This document shows positions 38,101 to 46,195 of a DNA stretch of 64,000 bases, one piece after another (the stretch's first letter is position 1; each line of letters begins with the position of its first letter). The position numbers and the translations under genes were made by a program. The stretch is from Protonemura montana (lineage: Eukaryota; Arthropoda; Insecta; Plecoptera; Nemouridae): contig OX387602.1 in NCBI GenBank assembly GCA_947568835.1, forward strand, positions 15,613,021 through 15,677,020, read 5' to 3'. A model generated the notes under the pieces. It ran no database searches. It was not told where the DNA came from and worked only from the letters and a program-made list of their open reading frames with translations.

Positions 38101-41100
38101 CTGGTAACATCGTACCCGCGTCAAAGCAACAAAAAGACGAGCATCGTATGTAAGCAACAACAACAGCAATTTATTTCCAGGAAACTCCGTACCCTATCCA
38201 ATGATGCAACTGCAGCACTTAGAGCGAGTAATTGGAGCGCGTTGTGCAATAAGTTGGTGACTTACAAGAACTTGTGTTCCAAGACAAGATGGCAATTACC
38301 GGAAAATCGATACATTATTAATTACACACACCCAAATTAAAGACATTTGTATGTAATGCACCCTTGCGAAAGTTATCCGAATGGAAACACAGATTAGTTG
38401 CACCGTCAGGTAGCACACAAATCACTCCAAATACTGTAATGACGTGTGGTGAAATCCCCAGAGGTTTTCTTGATTTGTAAAGAATCTCATGCATCAAGTT
38501 AGCGAGTAGTGTCACAATTAGCAGAAACCAGCGGCTGACCACTGCCCAAAGCGCAATAAAGTAGCTGAACGAGAGACGTCTTGATCCTATTTCTTCTATA
38601 AATCCTTGACAGGATCGGAAATCCTCGTTTTGACGGATACAACCGTTCTCTCGATGGTTTACGTCGAGAGCAAATTTCTGAGACTTTCTCCCTAGGGTCG
38701 AGGGAAAGCTCTTTTCCAAGGATAAAACTCGTCATGTGATTGGCTTAGGAGTATGACGTCACAATGCCTCACGTTTTACCTCGTAGCGAGAAATAAAGCC
38801 GATTACAATCAGTTTAGAGAAAGACGGGAAATCTTTTTTTTTGTAAATCCGAGGAAAATGTATGAAAGCCAATATGATTACCGACATAGTTTTCATTTTT
38901 TGTTCGTCGCCGAGAGTCTCTGTGGCGAGGACAGCGGCAATCTCGTGCCTTGTCCAATTGTCCGACCGCTAGACGAACTACGTAAGATTTAACTATTTGG
39001 CCAACGTCTGATTCAATTAGACTCGAATTAAATCCTGGGGTCCAGTTCAAATGTCAATGAAGACTTTCATTAATCGGATACGGATTATTTATGAAATCAT
39101 GTTTCTTGGGAGGTCTTTCTCATACCTCTTTCCGCCCCTGCTTGAAGTGTGCTCATCATCATATTATTATATATTGGCGAGAATGTCAACCGCCAAGTGG
39201 CTGCAAGCCATCAGCTATCAGATCCTCACAATTGCCTTGTCGGCTTCCTATTATCAACCACCAGCCGTCACCTCCCCGCTCTCCCTCTTCGTACCCTGCC
39301 CCGCCCGGACGTCGCAATCATATCTCGGTTATTAATGCAATAATGAGAAGCTGTACATGGCATGTCCGACCCACAGATTCAAACATATGGCCGCCGGTCG
39401 CGCGGATGATAGTCACTCTCTTAATGGCAATGACACGCACGCTACCGTTCGACGCGCTACCCCCACGACCATGCTCGAGCTTTCACAATTTTCTGACGCT
39501 ATTTCACTTGAATTGACGCTGTCTTTCATCGAATTTACCCGAAAATTTATTTGGATATTAAGCGTTTCAAAATTACAGCGTATCGAATTATAGCCCCTAT
39601 TACTAATGCTCATCTTTCCAAGTTCAAGCTGTCAAAATTAGCCATAACTTTCATAAATAAAACTGAAAACACAATTTATGTTTCGCTCAATTTCTTGTCC
39701 ACGGAGTAAAGAAGACATTTGATTTTGGCGGCGAGTAGGCGAAACAAGGGTTGTTTCGCGTCGCTTCGGCCGGCTCCATTATGGGCTGGTAATCGCACGT
39801 CGACGATTTGTCGCGGTGCATGACAGCCGTTGGAGAGGTATATTAATGACTGTGTCACGTTATTAATATGATTATTTAGCAGCCAGAGTGCGGAGGTCGA
39901 GCGACAGGGGAAGGGGGCGCCTGTCAGCCCGACGCCTCGTTAGAAACGACGTCTATTAACTTATGAAGCGTCGCGGTGCTAATGACACCGTGGCCGTAGA
40001 TTCAAACAAACAAGCGAAGCAACGAGGCCGAAATCTAAACGATTGGATGGAAATTAGCTTTGAACATTTTGAATGTTTCGTGTGCTATAATTAGCTTAAT
40101 GCAGCCAATTAATTAAGAGTAAGCTCGTTGTAGTACACCATACGGTATAACTTAATTTTTAGGTTTCCTGTATATGTACAGCAAAGAGACGTATTTGTGA
40201 TTTCACGATGAAACATAGTCAGTGGACTTTGAAATCGCGGATAAAATTATTTTTCTACCAAGTTATAATTTGTCGATTTGTCAGCACCACTACTGGGCAA
40301 TATCAGCCTCCCAATATCTTTGGCGAGTGGTCGCTGGGGTAGGTGGAGGGTTGCCCTAAACAATAGAAGCCAGTGACAAATGACTAGCACTGTACGACTG
40401 CTATTATGATGAAACAACCTGAGAGGGGAACTTAATCAATTTTACGAATTCGAACTTAAATGCATTGTCACGCTCCAATCTGATTGCTAGCATTCTTGGC
40501 TTGTGTACGTAGACGCGCGTAACGTGGTGGTCGAAATTCGCGATGGTTTTCATAATTTTATATTTTTAATACTCGGCATGTCGGATTCAGACGATGGCAT
40601 TTTTAATAATTAATTTTTCATTAGAGAATTCAATTGTGCTTCGGTGTTGATCGATTAGAGTGATAGTGATTTCTGGTAATGCACGGCAAAAATTATCCGT
40701 AATCGTTTCCGTGAATAATTTGCGAATTTTTGCTGTTTACAATTACGACTATTATTGCTTTGAAATCCCTAGCTGCAATATCCCGATATGATGCAACAAA
40801 AACGACCGATTCAATTATAAATTCTGACTGATGACCGATGAAAGAATTACAAAACGCAAAATATCATAAAACCCGATAAAACCTAATAACCAATGTTTCC
40901 AAACGAATGATGCGAGTTTGTAAAATTAATTAGCAAACATGGCGAATTGTAATACCAAGCTTTAGCTTCGTACTTCGCACACTTTCACAATTGTTTGATT
41001 CTATAAAACCGGGTGTCACTTTTTCAATAATTAGCTGCAATTGCCAAAGCGTCCCGGGATCAAACATTGCAGAACGAAATAATTATATGATTGACCTGTC

Positions 41101-44100
41101 GGTTGTCCGGTTTTCTGGTCGATCGGTATAATAGTAATCAGATTAAATAATGTATTAAACCTGTACAATTGTATGGGGAGTGGAAACTGTCACCTGCACA
41201 TTGGCGAGTCAGCCGTTCACGGTTGTTTTATATCAGTTTAGCTACGCATTGATTTGCCAGCGCAGTTGCAGTGCTGAGCGACATACTAGTGAATAAATTA
41301 CCACATTATCCGGAATCAGTTATCAATTATTATCAATAAGAATGTAATTGTATGTACCTACACCAAACCCTGGAGTTCTCGATTTTTAACCCCGAAAGTT
41401 ATACTTTTATTTGCTAAAAGCTCGATTTTAGGTAGAGATATGAACGCCATGCCATTTACCCGTTATGGATATCACCTCAACGTTTTTGTTTGTATTTGCC
41501 ATGTCACCTAGTGCCAGAAATTTCAGGAGACCACAGTTTCGTTCTTTTGGTTGGCTGGTATTACATTAGTCAATCCAACAGAGAGAAGACCGATTCCAAA
41601 TTAAATCAAGGCGAATACGCTTACAGTTGGAAGCAATACGTTTACAAAAATCATTCCAACTGACCACAATTTTTGTAAATCTTGCTCATTTATATCACTT
41701 ATCTCTATTTATATCTATATCTATCATTTATATATCATTTATATCTTTATATCATTCTATCCTTATCGAATAGCGGCGCCATTTCTCTCTTACCGGAAAC
41801 TTATCTCATCTTTGAAATATTTCCTCAAAATACAAAAAGAAGGTTCCTTAGACATATCATTACAATGCTACAAGCCAATGGCACCAAGTATACAACCCAT
41901 AAAGCCCAACAAGCGCAAAATTCAGCTTGGTATTTACCAAAATTCAATAATTGTGCATAGGGGAACCTAAATTATGAAAATGGATATTATTTTATCATAT
42001 TTTAGGGAGCCAACCAATTATTTTTGGAGCGCTTTATTTTATATAAAGACAGGCAATTAGTAACAAAAACTATTTGAAATGGGTTTTGAATGCTAAGTAA
42101 AGGACATCTAAACTTTCCCGACGTTTCGTAACATGTACTAGTAACTTCTTCAAGGGTTAGAGCAGTCTAAAAACCATCATACAGGCAATTATTGGTTATA
42201 TGCAAGTCTTTGTTTTATTAAAATGATAATCAACAATAACAGAGCCAATCAAATAAACTCCAGCGTTATTTTCACCCTACAGATATTTACCTATATCTGT
42301 ATGAAACGTACATTTCGAAAAATATCTCAAAAGCACATTACATCTCTGCTACTGGAAACGACTTTTTTACCCGAGTTTGAAACCCTACAATCGACCTGAC
42401 CACTAACAGTTTTCCAAACTCCAACCTACAAACCATGGCATCTCAGCGAAACGTTCCAAACCAAAGCAGCAAACCAACGCACCCCATCTCACACAACCGT
42501 AACCCCATATTACTCAACAGTAACACAGTGGTATCGTCGGCGGCAACGGCAAGCAGAAATCTCCTGAATCTGCCTGCTCTACGGTACAAGGGTGTTGAGA
42601 GTGTGAGATTTGCACAGATGTTATTACAACAGTCTGGCATGCCGCAGCTTAGCACTAGGCTTAATGATGTGTAACCTTCTTAAGCCTGGCGGTGCGGGGA
42701 CGGGGTGTGATGCTATTACACCCTTGTGCCCATGTGCCGTGACATGGCCGCAGCCGCCTTCGGTGATAATCGTCAGCATGGAGGTGGGGGCACTTGCTAA
42801 GGGTGGGCGGTCTTAGTGTGACACTGTTCTTTGGGATCGTGTTATGATTTTGTAAGGTGATTGGTTGATTGGGAGTGGTGAATGTATTTAAGTTCTTTGG
42901 AAGATTTTCTTCCAGACTCTGTTTTGTTGTTGATTGAGTGGTTCTCGCATCTTAACAAATTGATATCTAAAAAATGCTGTTTTTGAAAAAAACGATTTAT
43001 CAATTCATAGTTTATATTATTTTATAAGAGTTTATACTTATGAATAACATTAAGAGCTAGATGTAAATAATTGTCGTTGTTTGTGCCTCAAGTAAATATA
43101 CTAAAATGATTTTGCTGTCATATGAAATTAGGGCGCATTGAAAAATCAAAGGTCAGTGTGTGGTGCTCAATATTCCAAAAACAAACGGAATTTGTTTGAC
43201 AAAGTTAGTAAAAACCCAATGGGTTAAATGTACCATTGCATTTTTTTTTCCTTAAAATATATCTCATGGTTGTGTAACTATTAAGTTGACTCATGATAAT
43301 TATGTAACAAAGCCAGATTTATTGCTGACGGTTTAATCGTAGTGCCTACCTTCCAATCACTATTTTACACTTCATTTGTATATCGCATTTCCAATTAAAT
43401 TTATATTTTTTATATATTTTTGCCCACATGTAAGAAATCGCGAACAGCCTTGAGTATTAGCTGCTTGGTTACTAATATCAACCGTAGCTATTTGGGTGTA
43501 TGCCGTAATTTCGTTGTTTCTCTGCGCTCCAGAAATTCCTTCACATTCCGAGTGAATGAGCTTCTTAAATATCGTCTTTATCTATTAACATGCCAATTTT
43601 CAGGGCACGTTTTGTTTCCAACAAGAAGATAAATCAACAGTTCAAGTTTGGTCGACTTTTTATTAAGAAACTGTCGCCCATTTGTAAAGGTTTGTCGCCG
43701 GGTGACAAGACGCAGCAATCACCTCGTTTCCACCCCTATTTTTTCACGTTACACACCCTTCATTTGCATATTGGAGCATAAACTTGGTGCAGTGCACGAT
43801 TGTTACCATTATTTTAACATTAGGGTATTTACTCTTCTACAACTAGTACTAGAATTGAGTACATTACAATTTATGTGTTACACTTACACCTGGATAAAAA
43901 AATGCATTTTGTTTTGGTTCACCAAAAGAAATTAGACTAAGAATATGCAGTATTCCATAGGATTTGAGATCTTATATCTGTTCGTTGTGGTAAATTAATT
44001 TGTATGGTTAGGCAGACGTTTTGAAACTATTTTATTTTGTAAGACAATCCAGAGATATAGAAGGATATGAGATATAAAGAAGGAGTTTAAAGTTCGTTGA

Positions 44101-44503
44101 AGTCTATATTTTAACAGACATTCATATTTAAATGTAACATACCTTCTCTCCTGTCCGTACATCGTCTAAAAAATTCAAATCATGACCGAACCATGCACAA
44201 TCTACTCAACCAAATAACAGAACATACAGCGACCTATCCAAACTTACCGTTCACTTTTCCTTTAGGCGTGACCACGCGAAACGCACTGGTGTTCCCCGCG
44301 TCGTGTACGTCGCCATCGCCGCGGCCAGCATCCTTAAGGAGCCGCAGGAAGCTGACATGACCCGCGGTACCAAGACCGTCGGAAGCCGGGGACGAACCGA
44401 CGCCAGGACTACCGCCGCCGCTGCCTCCACCGTGGTGCTGCATCCGTGATTTCACCGTTATGCTAAAGTCCAGGGGCATCGGCACAGGTACAGAAATATC
44501 CAT
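13989..44503 (-). CDS. sens: Senseless/Gfi-1 family six-zinc-finger transcription factor, complete five-exon gene
   Basis: The product is a nuclear DNA-binding regulator of the Gfi-1/Senseless family, which in flies acts with proneural bHLH factors to specify sensory organ precursors. Joining 44503-44248, 37720-37547, 31532-30446, 29162-28981 and 14179-13989 gives 629 residues. Every join is GT-AG and in phase. Residues 1-457 are low-complexity (Gly, Ser, Pro, His, Asn tracts). Residues 458-622 hold six C2H2 fingers with Cys pairs at 460/463, 489/492, 517/520, 545/548, 573/576 and 601/604. The His pairs are at 476/481, 505/509, 533/537, 561/565, 589/593 and 617/622. The finger helices [18 protein letters not shown] and SQSSNLITH are the family's diagnostic ones. 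The start is supported by an in-frame TAA nine bases upstream of the ATG. Whether this is the senseless or the senseless-2 orthologue is not settled. Fly Senseless is described, from memory, with four fingers, so the six-finger layout resembles Gfi-1 more closely. Confidence 0.93.
14270..14341. ncRNA. Fold-back hairpin of about 72 bases near the intron 4 acceptor
   Basis: Left arm TTTTTCTAGTGGTA pairs with right arm TACCACTGGAAAAA, with one wobble. The pairing continues inward as ATACGAGA against TCTCGT, with isolated mismatches, for about 27 pairs around a loop near 14296-14310. Size and shape resemble a microRNA precursor, but the (CTCGT)n run in the right arm suggests it may simply be a repeat-derived fold-back. 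It lies about 90 bases inside intron 4 from exon 5. Confidence 0.25.
15347..15384. repeat. Dispersed repeat fragment, copy A
   Basis: Shares the ordered blocks CCCGCAGAGCAA and TGGCACCTCCA with a second copy at 58764-58807, with a six-base gap between the blocks here. This co-linear match makes an old dispersed repeat, possibly a tRNA-derived SINE, more likely than chance. Confidence 0.5.
16901..16953. other. GC-rich patch with GGCGTC and GACGTC words
   Basis: A short GC-rich stretch in intron 4 with two GGCGTC words, one GACGTC and repeated CGGTGC. It belongs to the window-wide set of GACGCC/GGCGTC islands. No open frame with a recognisable product. Confidence 0.4.
17326..17338. repeat. Poly-G run
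   Basis: An uninterrupted run of about 12 G followed after TCTA by another six G. It could form a quadruplex and is prone to sequencing error. Confidence 0.85.
20375..20408. repeat. Perfect 34-base palindrome
   Basis: The two 17-base halves (TTCTAATACTGAGCAAT and ATTGCTCAGTATTAGAA) are exact reverse complements with no spacer, centred on AATATT. It lies in intron 4. Possible sources are a transposon terminal inverted repeat junction, a symmetric binding site or an assembly fold-back. The sequence does not decide between them. Confidence 0.97.
20580..20890. promoter_or_regulatory. GC-rich patch with divergent CCAAT boxes inside intron 4
   Basis: A GC-rich stretch (20590-20720, with a run of about 14 C near 20627-20639) is followed by TGATTGGT near 20845 and its exact complement ACCAATCA about 35 bases later. 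Opposed CCAAT boxes beside a GC-rich stretch are typical of bidirectional or housekeeping-type promoters. No flanking exon is recognised, so an internal promoter or enhancer is only a suggestion. Confidence 0.25.
21369..21448. repeat. GA-rich simple repeat
   Basis: Repeated GAGAGA and GAAAGAAA blocks with interruptions form a polypurine tract. GA repeats are bound in insects by GAGA factor, but composition alone does not show that here. Confidence 0.85.
25195..25394. other. Assembly gap, 200 N
   Basis: Exactly 200 unresolved bases in intron 4 of the sens-like gene. The round length suggests a placeholder rather than a measured size. Confidence 1.
25395..25990 (+). mobile_element. Possible LTR retrotransposon fragment beside the gap
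   Basis: At 25690-25694 the sequence reads TTACA, a common LTR end. After two bases comes TGGTGTCAGTGGATGTGGGAT (25697-25717), which resembles the TGGTGTCAG...GTGGGAT primer-binding site of many animal Ty3/gypsy elements. The stretch from the gap to 25694 would be the 3' part of a 5' LTR, and the following sequence a leader. No gag or pol frame follows, so at most a remnant is present. The adjoining gap may reflect repeat collapse. Confidence 0.3.
26061..26089. repeat. Two-copy direct repeat
   Basis: AAAATGTCCTACTC occurs twice in tandem with a period of 15 bases. Confidence 0.9.
26800..26815. repeat. 16-base perfect palindrome
   Basis: GATCTCAATTGAGATC is self-complementary, centred on a CAATTG E-box-like core, in intron 4. 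It may be chance or a symmetric site. Confidence 0.85.
28183..28203. repeat. (GACGCC)3 array
   Basis: Three tandem GACGCC units close to exon 4 on the intron 4 side. They are the complement of the GGCGTC array at 12046-12071. Confidence 0.9.
28981..29162 (-). CDS. sens: sens-like exon 4: end of finger 2, fingers 3 and 4
   Basis: Acceptor GTCGATTGCAG, donor ACTG/GTGAGT. It encodes residues 507-566 plus split codons 506 (Arg) and 567 (Gly). It supplies His509 of finger 2, all of finger 3 (Cys517/520, His533/537) and finger 4 (Cys545/548, His561/565). The helices KRSSTLSTH and HQKSDMKKH match Gfi-1 and Senseless, whose fingers 3-5 recognise AATC-core sites. The segment [14 protein letters not shown] is the arthropod version of the family. 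Exon ends lie inside finger 2 and in the conserved TGEKP linker. Confidence 0.97.
29163..30445 (-). other. Intron 3 of the sens-like gene (1.28 kb)
   Basis: GTAAGT donor (30445-30440) and TTGCAG acceptor (29168-29163), a phase 2 split within the Arg codon of finger 2. No coding frame of its own. It contains two E-boxes of proneural type 13 bases apart (CAGCTG 30068-30073 and CAGGTG 30087-30092). Confidence 0.93.
30446..31532 (-). CDS. sens: sens-like exon 3: long low-complexity region, finger 1 and start of finger 2
   Basis: Acceptor TTTTCCCCTCAG, donor CATAG/GTAAGT; 1087 bases, residues 145-505 with split Glu144 and Arg506. In order there is an Asn/Ser-rich acidic segment (about 157-190), a Pro/Ser stretch, and an eh1-like motif FSVSALLRP (268-276). 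[17 protein letters not shown] (300-316) follows, then a Met/Pro-rich part, a short poly-Ala run (385-391), His clusters and poly-Gly (427-449). Finger 1 then has Cys460/463 and His476/481, and the first part of finger 2 has Cys489/492 and His505. The sequence [14 protein letters not shown] is typical of finger 1 in the Gfi family. The low-complexity part fits an activation/repression region. Groucho recruitment through the eh1-like motif is inference. Confidence 0.95.
31871..31928. repeat. Compound tetranucleotide repeat (GACC)n-(GTTT)n
   Basis: About nine GACC units (one interrupted) pass directly into five and a half GTTT units. It lies about 340 bases upstream of exon 3 in intron 2. Confidence 0.95.
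35019..35047. repeat. Short GCACCC-type repeat
   Basis: Four GCACCC-like units with spacers in a GC-rich patch of intron 2. Confidence 0.6.
37547..37720 (-). CDS. sens: sens-like exon 2: Pro/Gly-rich segment, symmetric exon
   Basis: Acceptor TTTTCTTCACCAG, donor TACAAAG/GTAGGC. It is 174 bases and encodes residues 87-143 plus split Gly86 and codon 144. The sequence is rich in Pro, Gly and Ser ([18 protein letters not shown], then [18 protein letters not shown]) and has no known domain. The placement rests on splice signals and on phase agreement with both neighbours (phase 1 in, phase 1 out). Because the length is divisible by three, skipping it would keep the frame, so it is a possible alternative exon. 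No transcript evidence is available here. Confidence 0.75.
37721..44247 (-). other. Intron 1 of the sens-like gene (6.5 kb)
   Basis: GTAAGT donor (44247-44242) and CCAG acceptor (37724-37721), phase 1. No internal coding frame recognised. It includes a TATATC-rich simple repeat (41689-41760). A moderately GC-rich patch at about 39720-40030 has many TTAATGA/TATTAA words, compatible with a homeodomain-responsive enhancer but unproven. Confidence 0.75.
41689..41760. repeat. TATATC-type simple repeat
   Basis: Irregular TATATC/TATCATT units, AT-rich, in intron 1. Confidence 0.8.
44248..44503 (-). CDS. sens: sens-like exon 1: start codon and N-terminus
   Basis: It encodes residues 1-85 and the first base of Gly86, ending in AACG/GTAAGT. 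The ATG context GGAAGATGG is favourable, and an in-frame TAA lies nine bases before it, so translation cannot start further upstream within this exon. The N-terminus ([15 protein letters not shown]) is unlike the SNAG repressor sequence that opens vertebrate Gfi-1. It contains PLDFS at 10-14, one change from the PxDLS CtBP-binding consensus. A Gly/Ser-rich stretch follows (about 24-46), then [13 protein letters not shown], then a basic end TPKGKVNG. The link to exon 2 rests on phase and splice signals, not on family similarity. Confidence 0.78.
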
Positions 44504-44572
44504 CTTCCTTTAGCTAAACGTCTACGTCTTGTCCTTTTCTTGCTACTTCATGGTCAGGGCACTGTAATATAG

Positions 44573-44580
44573 TAAATCAC
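44573..44580 (+). promoter_or_regulatory. Possible Gfi-1/Senseless binding core upstream of the start
   Basis: TAAATCAC matches the first eight positions of the published Gfi-1 consensus TAAATCAC(A/T)GCA, about 70 bases before the ATG of the sens-like gene. The remaining positions do not match. It could be an autoregulatory site, but an eight-base match is expected about twice by chance in a 64 kb window counted on both strands. Confidence 0.2.
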
Positions 44581-45159
44581 TATCTAGACACTCCAAGTTA
44601 CTCGAATATGAGATTAAAAAAAAAATTAATACACAGTACAAACGCAGGAAGATGTAAAAAATTGTATTTAAAGTTTTAAGCACACTCGTGTCTTCAAAAT
44701 TTTAATTGTTTCTATGATATGGAGATCTGACGGTTTATAAACGACCTCGATTGTTTCTGGTTCTGCTTTCGACGATTCGAAAATGTTAGCCGGCCATGTG
44801 CTCGTCGCTGTCAACGTGCGTATGAATTGTTCAAAACTCCGCTCCAATATTAAAAGTCTGGCGGTGAAATCGTGGCCAACTGTCTGTCACTCTCCCATTT
44901 TATAATTTAGCGTGGGGTGAATAAAAAAAAACGGTCGTTTATTCAAACTGATAGATAGTCGCTGTGTTGTGTTGTACGATTCGTGTGTTGTGTACGCAGT
45001 CGGGATATGCGTCCCGTGTATGACAGCGCCGTTATCGCACTGTGCATCATCTCCATTCCCATCCTCTACGGAGAGTCGGCGCCCCCCTTCCCTCACCGCC
45101 GCGTCCGCGACGCCCCACACCCCCAGATGCCCCGCCCCCACGCGTAAAACCTGCCGCCT

Positions 45160-45174
45160 CTTATCGGAGATAAG
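45160..45174. promoter_or_regulatory. Palindromic GATA-factor site pair
   Basis: CTTATCGGAGATAAG is an inverted pair of GATAAG sites three bases apart. Paired GATA sites bind GATA factors strongly, and a GATA factor (Pannier) acts in fly bristle patterning. It is about 660 bases upstream of the sens-like start codon. Function is inferred only from the motif. Confidence 0.4.
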
Positions 45175-45304
45175 ATTGCTGCCTGGACTGGTTTCGCAAT
45201 GCGAGAATGGTTATCGTCTTATTGAATCTTTCGTACGTCGATAAAGGTGATGTCAGTTATTGGATTTGAGGTGAGTGTTATAAAATTAGGACTTAAGTTG
45301 GATG

Positions 45305-45367
45305 AGCGATGGATTAGTGGTTCGGTGTTTGACGAGGGCATTTGAAAGCCTTCGTTTCAAATCTAGG
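45305..45367 (+). repeat. tRNA-like (SINE-like) fragment
   Basis: GGATTAGTGGTTCGG resembles a Pol III A-box, and GTTTCAAATCTAGG, about 30 bases later, resembles a B-box. The spacing fits a tRNA or tRNA-derived SINE head. No cloverleaf acceptor stem is evident, so a functional tRNA is unlikely. Confidence 0.25.
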
Positions 45368-45889
45368 ATCGATTCGACTAAAGTGACTAAAGATTATGAC
45401 ATAATTTTGACGTCGGCTAACAGGTCATAACAAAATTATGGCGATCACTGGGACCGAAAGTTAGCCCACAAGTTATTGTTGTTGGATTTATGGATGGCAA
45501 TTTCCAGAAATTATTTTTCGGTGATATTATCGTATTGAAGATTTTTTCAGTCGTAAAAGGATTAACTATAAGATTGTAACAGAACCATACCACAGCATTC
45601 CACACGTCACGAAATAAATATACACTAACTTTTTATAAAAGAAATACAGTTTGATCCCCCACCTCGTCACAGCTTGGTTATAAAATTTCACTTCATTAGC
45701 CACCAAAATATATTTCGCAGCCAAATATCACTAAACTCACTAAACTGCTTTACCTCCCCCTTCCCTTACTCTTCCATAACCATAACACCTCACATCCACG
45801 TCGATATAAAATCCCACATCAAGAGTTGATTGCAGTTTTAAAAAAGAAAAGCTGCTCCTGATTGATGCCGCGCGCTCACCGCGTTTTAT

Positions 45890-46195
45890 TCCGCCTAATG
45901 TGATTGTTCCAATCGACCGTCGTGATTGGCCGACGCCAGTATGGAGATTATTAGTGGCGTCGCTATTGGGCGACGCCGGAGTCGTGTCCCCCCTACGTCC
46001 CCCGACGCCCCCTAGCGCGGCGGTGATAACAAAGGACGCCGGTTTGTGCCGGCGTCGCGCGCCGCGTCGTTGCCAGGGCAACCGACGGGGAAGCTCTGGG
46101 CGGCGTCGGCGGCGTTGGCGTCCCCCTCGCGGGAGTCGGCCGAGGCTCACTGCCGCCGGCAGGAGCCAGCGTCCGACACCGACGCCGTGATAACT
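45890..46195. promoter_or_regulatory. CpG/GC-rich island dense in GACGCC/GGCGTC, with CCAAT boxes
   Basis: In about 300 bases the hexamer GACGCC or its complement GGCGTC occurs nine times: near 45932, 45956, 45972, 46004, 46035, 46051, 46102, 46117 and 46181. Spacing is irregular and both orientations occur. Three CCAAT/ATTGG boxes lie between 45908 and 45970. The island is strikingly GC-rich against its surroundings and lies 1.4-1.7 kb upstream of the sens-like ATG, so it may be the promoter region or a distal element. A minus-strand open frame here (45740-46150) is most likely a by-product of the composition. Confidence 0.4.

Noticed and set aside
42107..42160. CCCGACGTTTCG stretch resembling a repeat seen in other moth sequences
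   Set aside because: I could match only a dozen bases from memory and no second copy in the window, so no element is called.
45740..46150. Minus-strand Arg/Gly-rich open frame of 136 codons
   Set aside because: It lies over the GC-rich island, where stops are rare. An opposite-strand frame is also open and neither has a domain.
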